A DNA stretch of 19,282 nt. Origin: Bacteroidota bacterium. Lineage in GTDB: Bacteria > Bacteroidota > Bacteroidia > Chitinophagales > Chitinophagaceae. Below, one piece after another: positions 7,832 to 15,202 of this stretch. Made by a program: the position numbers and the translations under genes. The DNA is taken from positions 1-19,282 of the forward strand of contig JAKAJX010000125.1 of NCBI GenBank assembly GCA_021824855.1, given 5' to 3'. Within the stretch, counting starts at the first letter, position 1. Every line of letters starts with the position of its first letter. The notes under the pieces were generated by a model. It made no database searches. It saw only the letters and a program-made list of their open reading frames with translations, and was not told the origin of the DNA.

Positions 7832-9037
7832 TTATTTAGGAAAATAGAGTAAAATAGATGTTCCTTTTCCCAATTCGCTTTGTATAGTTAAACTTCCATT
7901 AATGCCTTCCATAAAGTCTTTAATTAAGGTAATACCTAAGCCACTTCCTTTTTCATTATTAGTTCCATTAGTAGAAACAATTATGTTTTTACTAAGCAAT
8001 TTGGTTAGGTTTTCTTGCGTCATTCCTATGCCTGTATCGCTAACAAATACAATATCATTATTTTCATCGGCATCGGAATAAACAGTTATTTTACCATTTT
8101 GTGTAAATTTATTGGCATTGTTTATTAAGTTTCTAAGTACAAATTTTACCATGTTATAATCGGCGTTTAATACAACAGATTCATCAACCAAATTAACTAA
8201 TGTATTATTTTTAAGTTCGGCCGATAACCTAAATGTTTCAAACTCTTCATCCATTAATTGCTTTAACTGTTTATTGCCCTGCTTGATATTACTACCTTGA
8301 ATTTGAATATTACCCCAATCAACCAAATTGTTTAACAGATTTAATACTGTTGCTATTTGCTTTGAGAACATACCATATAATTTGGTTTTAGCTTCTTCTG
8401 AAATTAAATGGGCATCACTCATATCTACTGCTGTTTTGATAGAACCAATTGGACCTCTAACATCGTGAGTAATAATAGATACCATTTTGGTTAGAAGATT
8501 GTTTTGCATTTGAATTTTGGCAGTTTTTTCTTCCGAATGTTTACGCGTAATTCTTAAGTCTAACAGCTTTGCCACATGATTGCCAAGTACTTTTAATGCA
8601 AAAATTTGTTCGCCCGATAATTTGCCCGGCTTATTATCATTTACACATAACATACCTATTTTAAATCCCTTGCGACTTATCAATTGTACGCCGGCATAAA
8701 ATCGAATTTCGGGATCTGAAATAACTAAAGGATTATCGAAAAATCTTTCATCTTTAATAGCATCAATTACTTCAAAAAAATTATTCTCGGCAGCAATTGC
8801 ATGACCGCAAAATGAAATATCTCTTGAAGTTTCGGAAGCCGATACTCCTTTCTTAGCCTTAAACCATTGTCGGCTTTCATCAACTAAGGATATTAATGAA
8901 ATAGGCATATTGCAAATATGCGATGCCAATTCTACGATATCGGTAAATTCATCTTCTTCGGGCGTATCTAAAATAGCTAATTCATGAAGATTTTGAACTC
9001 GCATGAAATCGTTTTCGGGGATAGGGGCTTTTATCAT
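7832..9037 (-). CDS. GAF-domain sensor histidine kinase, paralogue 1
   Basis: A cytoplasmic sensor kinase of 401 residues without membrane segments. A GAF domain spans about 25-165 and retains the motif FCGHAI (76-81) and the WFKAKKG element. A coiled linker precedes the phosphoacceptor box SIITHDVRGPIG with H191. The HATPase domain (about 290-401) has the N box (NLINNANKFTQNG), G1 DTGIGM and G2 GSGLGI, so it should autophosphorylate. The signal is unknown; a small molecule bound by GAF is the usual possibility. No response regulator is encoded nearby. It is 64 bp downstream of an equally long paralogue on the same strand, and a terminator follows it. The two align without gaps at least through H191, which points to tandem duplication. 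Confidence 0.93.
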   Translation of the reverse strand: MIKAPIPENDFMRVQNLHELAILDTPEEDEFTDIVELASHICNMPISLISLVDESRQWFKAKKGVSASETSRDISFCGHAIAAENNFFEVIDAIKDERFFDNPLVISDPEIRFYAGVQLISRKGFKIGMLCVNDNKPGKLSGEQIFALKVLGNHVAKLLDLRITRKHSEEKTAKIQMQNNLLTKMVSIITHDVRGPIGSIKTAVDMSDAHLISEEAKTKLYGMFSKQIATVLNLLNNLVDWGNIQIQGSNIKQGNKQLKQLMDEEFETFRLSAELKNNTLVNLVDESVVLNADYNMVKFVLRNLINNANKFTQNGKITVYSDADENNDIVFVSDTGIGMTQENLTKLLSKNIIVSTNGTNNEKGSGLGITLIKDFMEGINGSLTIQSELGKGTSILLYFPK

Positions 9038-9045
9038 AGTATGTG

Positions 9046-9058
9046 TTTTAGGGTATTA
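9046..9058 (-). repeat. Shared 13-nt upstream element, copy 1
   Basis: The minus strand reads TAATACCCTAAAA, ending 8 bases before the ATG of the kinase at 9037. An identical 13-mer lies 10 bases before the ATG of the paralogue at 10307. It may be a translation-initiation or regulator site, or simply a remnant of the duplication. Confidence 0.55.
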
Positions 9059-9101
9059 TTTAATAAACTATTTTATTTTCAATAGCTCAATTATATTTTG
9101 C

Positions 9102-10307
9102 TTACTTTAAAAAGCTTAAATAAATGGTTGTTCCTTTTCCTATTTCACTAACTGCTTCAATTTCGCCACCAACAGAATCTATAAAATCTTTGGTTAACAT
9201 TAAACCCAAACCGCTTCCTTTTTCATTATTAGTACCTGGTGTACTTTCAAGTGTGGATGTATGGAAAAGTTTTTTAAGTGTTTCAGCATTCATACCAATA
9301 CCTGTATCGCTTACAGAAATAATTACTTTATTATTTTCTTGATGTGCATATAAAGTTATTGTGCCGTTTTGTGTAAATTTATTAGCATTGGCAATTAAAT
9401 TTCGTAATACAAACCGTATAATATTTATATCAACTTTTAATTCTACATCGGCATCTACCAAATTAACAATTGTATTATTTTTAAGCAGTATCGATAATTT
9501 AAAGTGTTGTATTAAACCATCCACCACTTCTTTTAACCAAACATTTTCTTTTACTGTATTTTTTTTATACATGGTTGACTTGCTCCAATCAACCAAATTA
9601 TCTAATAAGTCTAATGTAATATTTAACTGGTCTCCAAACATTTGAGTTAGCCTTACTCTATCTTCTTCTGCAACCTCATTGGTATTTAAAAAATCCATTA
9701 CACCTTTTACTGCACCCAACGGATTTCTTACATCATGTGCAATAATAGAAAGCATTAACTTATGCATTTTTACATCTTGCTTTAATGCAATGTTTTCTTG
9801 TTTTAAACGTTCATTTCCGGAATTTAATTCAATAATAGAAATAACCTGATTGCTTAATACTTTTAATGCAAATAATTGTTCTTCTGTTAAATGGTTGGGC
9901 TTATAATCGGCTACACATAAGGTGCCTAATTTTTGGCCATTCATAGTAACTAAAGCACTGCCCGCACAATACCGAATATGAGGTTGTTGTTTAAATAAAG
10001 CAGTTTGTTTAAACCGATGATCTTTGGAGGTATCTTTAATTTCAAACAATTCACAATCTTCTTCTACAAGATTAACAAACGAAGAAATATTTTGAGCAGT
10101 TTCAGAAATATGTAATCCCGCTTTCGATTTAAACCATTGCTTATTTATTTCTAATAAAGAAAGTAAAGAAATAGGCATGTTACAAATGCGAGATGCCAAT
10201 TGCACTACACTATCAAACTTTTTATCAAAACCAACTTCGTTGGAAATATCATTAAGTAACCCCAGAGAGTTACTGTAATTTGTTGAATAAAGAGAGAGGT
10301 TTTTCAT
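9102..10307 (-). CDS. GAF-domain sensor histidine kinase, paralogue 2 (degenerate GAF motif)
   Basis: A second 401-residue soluble kinase, homologous along its whole length to the next gene downstream. Shared segments include the ICNMPISL-S-L and QWFK-K-G parts of GAF and the ALKVL-N-V linker. The phosphoacceptor box is SIIAHDVRNPLG with H191, at exactly the same residue number. The HATPase boxes are NLIANANKFTQNG, DTGIGM and GSGLGL, so the catalytic machinery is intact. In GAF, the paralogue's FCGHAI is replaced by SFVNLV at 76-81 and the flanking sequence is also changed. This copy has probably changed or lost its ligand. It lies 115 bp after the peroxiredoxin gene. Whether the pair work as a heterodimer or as separate sensors cannot be told from sequence. 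Confidence 0.92.
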   Translation of the reverse strand: MKNLSLYSTNYSNSLGLLNDISNEVGFDKKFDSVVQLASRICNMPISLLSLLEINKQWFKSKAGLHISETAQNISSFVNLVEEDCELFEIKDTSKDHRFKQTALFKQQPHIRYCAGSALVTMNGQKLGTLCVADYKPNHLTEEQLFALKVLSNQVISIIELNSGNERLKQENIALKQDVKMHKLMLSIIAHDVRNPLGAVKGVMDFLNTNEVAEEDRVRLTQMFGDQLNITLDLLDNLVDWSKSTMYKKNTVKENVWLKEVVDGLIQHFKLSILLKNNTIVNLVDADVELKVDINIIRFVLRNLIANANKFTQNGTITLYAHQENNKVIISVSDTGIGMNAETLKKLFHTSTLESTPGTNNEKGSGLGLMLTKDFIDSVGGEIEAVSEIGKGTTIYLSFLK

Positions 10308-10317
10308 AGCTTGGGAT

Positions 10318-10330
10318 TTTTAGGGTATTA
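10318..10330 (-). repeat. Shared 13-nt upstream element, copy 2
   Basis: TAATACCCTAAAA on the minus strand, 10 bases before the ATG at 10307. It is identical to the element at 9046-9058, although the surrounding non-coding bases have diverged. Confidence 0.55.
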
Positions 10331-10422
10331 GCAATTCAACGATGTAAAACTACTGCTATACCTTAGCTATGAATATAGTTAGAGAAACAAATAAATTGTA
10401 GTAAAATCACCACAGATTATAG

Positions 10423-10899
10423 TCATTTAACCACCTCATCTTTCCACAATTGTAATACCTCTTCTGTATGATTTTTAGTGTCGGGTTTTGTAATAATGAA
10501 TCTTATTTTGCCGCTTTCATCAATTAAAAATGTAGTTCTATGCATTCCTATAAATTCTCTTCCCATAAATTTTTTTAATTTCCAAACACCATATTTTTCT
10601 GCAATAGAATGATCTTCATCGGCAATTAAAGGGAATGGTAAACTGAATTTTGTTTCAAATTTTTTGTGACTTTTTATCGTATCGCCACTTACACCAATAA
10701 CAGTAAAACCTTCACGCAATAAGGTATCATAATTATCTCTTAAATTACAAGCTTGTACTGTACAAGTTGGTGTATTATCTTTAGGATAGAAGTATAAAAC
10801 AACTTTTTTTCCTTTAAAATTTTGTAACGAAATATTATTTCCGTTCTGATCTTTTCCTGAAAATGCAGGTGCTTTTTTTCCTACAACTATATTACTCAT
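10423..10899 (-). CDS. bcp: Thioredoxin-dependent peroxiredoxin, Bcp/PrxQ type
   Basis: Reduces hydrogen peroxide and organic peroxides using thioredoxin. From the ATG at 10899 the protein is 158 residues, the usual length. An in-frame ATG at 10935 would add 12 hydrophobic residues but fits the family poorly, since homologues begin just before VGKKAPAF. The peroxidatic Cys46 lies in PKDNTPTCT, and Cys51 five residues later (QACNLRD) is the resolving cysteine of the PrxQ type. GVSGDTIKSHKKF and the conserved arginine in HRTTFLID are also present. The usual Gly before the peroxidatic Cys is Thr here. It is a single gene on the minus strand, upstream of the kinases and divergent from carB. Confidence 0.94.
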   Translation of the reverse strand: MSNIVVGKKAPAFSGKDQNGNNISLQNFKGKKVVLYFYPKDNTPTCTVQACNLRDNYDTLLREGFTVIGVSGDTIKSHKKFETKFSLPFPLIADEDHSIAEKYGVWKLKKFMGREFIGMHRTTFLIDESGKIRFIITKPDTKNHTEEVLQLWKDEVVK

Positions 10900-10932
10900 A
10901 ACAATCAATTTAATAATGAATACGGTACAATT

Positions 10933-10961
10933 CAAATAATATTCTTACCTAATTATTGCAA
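10933..10961 (-). promoter_or_regulatory. Possible bcp promoter
   Basis: On the minus strand, TTG (10961-10959) is followed after 20 bases by TATTTG (10938-10933), close to the Bacteroidota TTG-N19-TAnnTTTG layout. This places a start about 27 bases before the ATG at 10899. If correct, the longer open frame starting at 10935 cannot be the gene's start. Confidence 0.35.
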
Positions 10962-11002
10962 AATTCGATTAAAAAATAACTCCATCTTTCGGCAGCTAAC
11001 AT

Positions 11003-11010
11003 TACATTTG
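11003..11010 (+). promoter_or_regulatory. -7 promoter box of carB
   Basis: TACATTTG matches TAnnTTTG exactly and ends 16 bases before the ATG at 11027, implying a very short leader. The octamer and its distance from the start are almost the same as for the LTA-synthase-like gene (15117-15124). Confidence 0.5.
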
Positions 11011-11026
11011 CACAATTTGTAAAATC

Positions 11027-12673
11027 ATGCCTAAAGATAATTCTATTAAATCTGTTCTCATTATTGGCTCCGGACCAATTATTATTGGTCAGGCTTGCGA
11101 ATTCGATTACTCCGGTTCTCAAGCCGCAAGAAGTTTACGTGAAGAAGGTATTGAAGTAATTCTTATCAATAGTAATCCTGCTACCATTATGACCGACCCC
11201 ATGATGGCAGATAAAGTATATCTACTTCCCTTAACTGTTGAAAGTATAGAACAAATATTGGATGAAAATACAATTGATGCAGTTTTACCAACTATGGGCG
11301 GACAAACCGCATTAAACCTTTGTAAAGAGGCCGATGAATTGGGCGTTTGGAAAAAATACAATGTTCGTTTAATAGGTGTAGATGTTGCAGCCATTGATAC
11401 CGCAGAAGATAGAGATAAATTTAGGCAATTGATGGCTAAAATTGGTGTAAAAGTGGCACCAAGCCATGTTGCAAATAGTTTTTTAGAAGGAAAAGAATTT
11501 GCACAACAAATAGGATTTCCCTTAGTTATTCGCCCATCATTTACATTAGGTGGTACCGGCGGAAGCTTTGTACATAATAAAGAAGAATTAGATAGTGCAT
11601 TAGAAAGAGGTTTAAAAGCTTCTCCTATTCATGAAGTATTGGTAGAAAAAGCTGTGTTGGGCTGGAAAGAATATGAATTAGAATTATTACGAGATCAAAA
11701 CGATAATGTTGTAATTATTTGTACCGTAGAAAATTTAGATCCTATGGGCGTGCATACCGGAGATTCTATTACCGTTGCTCCGGCTATGACTTTAAGCGAT
11801 ACCGCATTTCAAAATATGCGTAACCAGGCAATTTTAATGATGCGTAGTTTGGGCAATTTTGCCGGTGGCTGTAATGTACAATTTGCTCTAAATCCCGAAA
11901 ATGAAGATATTATTTCTGTAGAAATTAATCCTCGTGTTAGTCGCTCATCTGCATTGGCATCAAAAGCTACCGGATATCCTATTGCTAAAGTAGCCGCTAA
12001 ATTAGCCATAGGCTATGCTTTAGATGAACTAAAAAATCAAATTACACAAACAACATCTGCTTATTTTGAACCTGCATTAGATTACGTAATTGTAAAAATG
12101 CCTCGTTGGAATTTCGACAAGTTTAAAGGAGCCAATGATACATTGGGTTTACAAATGAAAAGTGTGGGAGAAGTAATGGCCATAGGAAGAAGTTTTACAG
12201 AAGCCATTCAAAAAGCTTGTCAAAGCTTAGAAAACGAAGCAGTTGGTCTTGGATATTATGGCAAAAGTTTAATGAAAAGCGATGAAATAGTTGAATATAT
12301 TAAAATACCAAAGTGGGATAGAATCTTTAGAATTAAAGATGCGTTAATGCAAGGTGTTACTGTTAAAACCATTGCCCAAGCAACAGGTATTGACAGGTGG
12401 TTTTTATATCAAATACAAATTATTTGTACCATAGAAAAACATTTGGCCGAATATACTTTAGCTAATTTGCCAATTGACTTATTGAAAGAAGCCAAAAAAC
12501 ATGGTTTTAGCGATGAACAAATTGCCAGAATTACCCATGGTAATTATACCGAAGATGACGTGTATGAAAAAAGAAAAGCCTTAGGAATTACTCGTGTATA
12601 TAAAATGGTAGATACTTGCAGTGCAGAGTTTGAAGCTAAAACACCTTACTTTTATAGCACCTTCGAGAATTAA
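11027..12673 (+). CDS. carB: Carbamoyl-phosphate synthase large subunit, N-terminal half only
   Basis: CarB makes carbamoyl phosphate for pyrimidine and arginine synthesis. The usual protein has about 1070 residues in two homologous ATP-grasp halves. This gene encodes 548 residues: the N-terminal lobe (GSGPIIIGQACEFDYSG, then NSNPATIMTDP), the carboxyphosphate-forming ATP-grasp domain (GFPLVIRPSFTLGGTGG; metal-ligand segment VEINPRVSRSSALASKATGYP), and the oligomerisation domain ending DTCSAEFEAKTPYFYSTFEN. The stop falls where E. coli CarB passes into its second half. The carbamoyl-phosphate domain and the regulatory MGS domain are absent. The coding sequence is undamaged up to the stop, and the DNA beyond is another gene on the opposite strand. 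This looks like a split carB whose other half lies elsewhere. A truncated, non-functional gene is less likely. No carA is in the window. Confidence 0.93.
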   Translation: MPKDNSIKSVLIIGSGPIIIGQACEFDYSGSQAARSLREEGIEVILINSNPATIMTDPMMADKVYLLPLTVESIEQILDENTIDAVLPTMGGQTALNLCKEADELGVWKKYNVRLIGVDVAAIDTAEDRDKFRQLMAKIGVKVAPSHVANSFLEGKEFAQQIGFPLVIRPSFTLGGTGGSFVHNKEELDSALERGLKASPIHEVLVEKAVLGWKEYELELLRDQNDNVVIICTVENLDPMGVHTGDSITVAPAMTLSDTAFQNMRNQAILMMRSLGNFAGGCNVQFALNPENEDIISVEINPRVSRSSALASKATGYPIAKVAAKLAIGYALDELKNQITQTTSAYFEPALDYVIVKMPRWNFDKFKGANDTLGLQMKSVGEVMAIGRSFTEAIQKACQSLENEAVGLGYYGKSLMKSDEIVEYIKIPKWDRIFRIKDALMQGVTVKTIAQATGIDRWFLYQIQIICTIEKHLAEYTLANLPIDLLKEAKKHGFSDEQIARITHGNYTEDDVYEKRKALGITRVYKMVDTCSAEFEAKTPYFYSTFEN

Positions 12674-15099
12674 TTATTTTTTATTCCGTACACTTTTACT
12701 TGTAAATTTTTCAATTGAAAATTAATTGGATACTTATCCGTCCATACACCTACATCAAATGCAAGGTTTTTATATTTTTTAAATTCTTTTAAAGTAAACA
12801 TATCGTTTGTAGAAATTTTATTCCACTGTTTAACCATAAATTTTTTAGTTGAAATAGCAGCTATATCACGCATACTCCAATACACATAATTTTTATTGTT
12901 CTTATTCGTATCAATCAATGCCAGTCGTAATGAAAGATGTTTTTCGGCATCAGGCTGTTGTGAATTGATACTGCCCAATACTTCTACATATAAATAGTTA
13001 TATCCGTTAGGAATATTAAAACTATTCATTAATGCTATATCCGTTTTTTTCGAATACACATTTCTTTGCAGCGTATCATTCATTTCAAATAATAATTCTT
13101 TTTTACCCGGCAAAAAATCTTGTTGGGCAGGAAATAGTTTATTGTTATTACAAACATATTCATTAATAATTTTAAAGTTATTCCGCAACTTAATCATTAA
13201 CTGTTTTATAGAATCGTTGTTACAGTCTTCTTCCAATAAATCTGGAGTAAGTTTAAACAATTGGTTACCCGATAAGTAATAGTCTTTATATATATAATCG
13301 GTAATTTCTCTACTCCATTCCATAAATGGCATAGCATGAATATTTCGAAACGAAGCACAAGTATCCATTACATCGCAAAGCCAATGCACTTCTTTTGGAT
13401 TATAAGGCAATGAATAATTATGAAGTAGTAAGGAAGCGATAGTTGGAGTAAGACTATTATGTGTATTTACAGAAAGAAATTTTTTGGGCGATTTTAGCAT
13501 GGAAGAATAGATAATTAACGGAACATGATAATCATCAATACCACAAGTTGATGGAAAGGAACCAATATGATGATCGCCGGTAATAAAGAAAATGGTATTA
13601 TCAAAATCTTCTCGTTTTTGATAACTCGAAAAAAAGTTTCTAATACAATCGTCCGAAAACATATAGGTTACCAAAACATCTTTAGTTTGTTGTAAAGTGC
13701 GTTTAATATTTTTAGGAAGATGAATAGCTGCTATTTTTTTATCGAATAATTTATCGTACACCGGTTTTTGAGCAAATAAATAAGGCATGTGTGTAGTAGC
13801 CGTATGATAAATATTTAAGTAAGGATATTTTTTTATAGAATCCATCACTTCAAAACTTCTGTTAAACAATGCATCATCGGGGTAGCCCATACTCCAGCCT
13901 TCTTCACCTATACCCATTTGCTTATATTTTGAAGGATAATTAGAAAGAATAAAATCGGTTCCTTGCATCCGAATATATCCACCCATATTATCAAAATCCG
14001 GATTAAACCCAATCATAAAGTTGGTCCAATAACCATTATTTTTAAGCAATTTTATTAACGATAAATGATTAGGCATTTCATTCATTAACGAAAATCCTCT
14101 TGCTGCATAAGGTACCGAAGCTGTAATAGCAGGTTGTGCAGCAAATGTACCCGGAGCAGTGCTAAGAAAATTATTCCAAACCAAACTATGTGCCGATAAA
14201 GAATCTAAAAAAGGAGTGAAGCTACTTGCATACGCATGATCGCCACTAAAATCTCTCGACAAACCTTCTACCACCAGAATTACAATATTAGGCGGCGTTT
14301 TATGCAAATTAAAAAAGCTTCCTAACACATCATTTCCGGTATTTTCGTGCATTAATGGATATTCTTTACTACTAAATTGAAATGGCTGATGTGCCTGATA
14401 AAAATCTATTTCTTTTGCTAATTCATTAGGTAAAATATTTTTATTATAATTATCGTTTTTTGTAAAATAGTTATACGTATCATTTAACCAAAAACTAAAC
14501 TTATTGCAGGCTAAATAATAAGCTGCGGGTTGCTTAAAATAATTTTTCGGTGGATTGTTATTTTTAATAAATACTACAGATGCCATTGCCAATACACCCC
14601 ATAAAAGAATACTTTTTTTACCAATTTCTATAGCTCTAAACCAACCAAAATACAATAGAAAATACAATAAAATAGAAATAATAAAAGGAAGATAGAGCAA
14701 AAAACCACTCGCCATCATTTGTTTGGTGGTAAGCCAAGAATCATGAAAACTACGTGTAAAAAATTCATGGTCAAAAGGCGTATTTCTTTCCGAAAAAACA
14801 ATAATTAAAGCCAAATACATACTAAGCAAAACCACATTAATTACATGCAGTAGTACTTTGGCTAAACTTTTGCTGATACTATAAAAAGTTAAAAATGGAG
14901 CAAAAAATAGTACACAATAAATTAGCCATGCCCATATATCATATAGTAGTCCAAACAATTCAAATTGATATGGTTTTTGTACAAAAAATTTAGCAGCAAT
15001 TATATAATATTCATATACCCTTATTAAACAAAAGGCAATTAAAAATGAAATGGTTATACTATAATATTGTTTAAAAAAAAGATTAACCCGGGTTTTCAT
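12670..15099 (-). CDS. LTA synthase / sulfatase-family membrane phosphotransferase
   Basis: An 809-residue inner-membrane protein of the alkaline-phosphatase superfamily, LtaS/OpgB-like branch. Five membrane segments lie in about the first 190 residues. The extracytoplasmic catalytic domain has the metal ligand E278 (IVILVVEGLS), a candidate nucleophile T318 (APGTFAAQPAI), TTHMPY, and the ligands D509-H510 (FITGDHHIG). Related enzymes transfer phosphoglycerol or phosphoethanolamine from phospholipids to envelope glycans; the substrate here is unknown, and Bacteroidota are not expected to make true lipoteichoic acid. The last 135 or so residues (from about 673) look like a beta-sandwich not seen in LtaS. 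The gene is divergent from the trimodular polysaccharide enzyme and overlaps the carB stop by 4 bases. Confidence 0.87.
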   Translation of the reverse strand: MKTRVNLFFKQYYSITISFLIAFCLIRVYEYYIIAAKFFVQKPYQFELFGLLYDIWAWLIYCVLFFAPFLTFYSISKSLAKVLLHVINVVLLSMYLALIIVFSERNTPFDHEFFTRSFHDSWLTTKQMMASGFLLYLPFIISILLYFLLYFGWFRAIEIGKKSILLWGVLAMASVVFIKNNNPPKNYFKQPAAYYLACNKFSFWLNDTYNYFTKNDNYNKNILPNELAKEIDFYQAHQPFQFSSKEYPLMHENTGNDVLGSFFNLHKTPPNIVILVVEGLSRDFSGDHAYASSFTPFLDSLSAHSLVWNNFLSTAPGTFAAQPAITASVPYAARGFSLMNEMPNHLSLIKLLKNNGYWTNFMIGFNPDFDNMGGYIRMQGTDFILSNYPSKYKQMGIGEEGWSMGYPDDALFNRSFEVMDSIKKYPYLNIYHTATTHMPYLFAQKPVYDKLFDKKIAAIHLPKNIKRTLQQTKDVLVTYMFSDDCIRNFFSSYQKREDFDNTIFFITGDHHIGSFPSTCGIDDYHVPLIIYSSMLKSPKKFLSVNTHNSLTPTIASLLLHNYSLPYNPKEVHWLCDVMDTCASFRNIHAMPFMEWSREITDYIYKDYYLSGNQLFKLTPDLLEEDCNNDSIKQLMIKLRNNFKIINEYVCNNNKLFPAQQDFLPGKKELLFEMNDTLQRNVYSKKTDIALMNSFNIPNGYNYLYVEVLGSINSQQPDAEKHLSLRLALIDTNKNNKNYVYWSMRDIAAISTKKFMVKQWNKISTNDMFTLKEFKKYKNLAFDVGVWTDKYPINFQLKNLQVKVYGIKNN

Positions 15100-15116
15100 T
15101 GTAAGCAGTTACTGGG

Positions 15117-15124
15117 CAAATGTA
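15117..15124 (-). promoter_or_regulatory. -7 promoter box of the LTA-synthase-like gene
   Basis: The minus strand reads TACATTTG, an exact TAnnTTTG match ending 17 bases before the ATG at 15099. It faces away from the box at 15168-15174, so both divergent envelope genes start from the 103-bp region 15100-15202. Confidence 0.5.
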
Positions 15125-15167
15125 GTTTTTATACATTTTTAAATTCACATTTTATCAAAGCATAGTT

Positions 15168-15174
15168 TACTTTG
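15168..15174 (+). promoter_or_regulatory. -7-like box of the trimodular polysaccharide gene
   Basis: TTACTTTGC surrounds a one-base-shorter variant of TAnnTTTG, 28 bases before the ATG at 15203. The same nonamer occurs before the transketolase gene at 18659-18667. No -33 TTG was found. Confidence 0.35.
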
Positions 15175-15202
15175 CAAAACAATACGCTTAAAAAATTCTT
15201 GA

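Noticed and set aside
10308..10422. Possible riboswitch or structured leader upstream of the kinase pair
   Set aside because: The 115 bases hold no strong stem or recognisable riboswitch core; only the 13-nt shared element stands out.
12664..12700. Possible frameshift or nonsense mutation truncating carB
   Set aside because: The bases after the stop encode the opposite-strand gene to its natural end, and no CarB second-half sequence is readable in any plus frame, so a simple frameshift cannot explain the short gene.
12670..15099. Annotation as true lipoteichoic acid synthase
   Set aside because: The catalytic motifs place it in the superfamily, but Gram-negative Bacteroidota are not expected to make lipoteichoic acid, and the C-terminal domain differs. 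Only the family-level name is supported.
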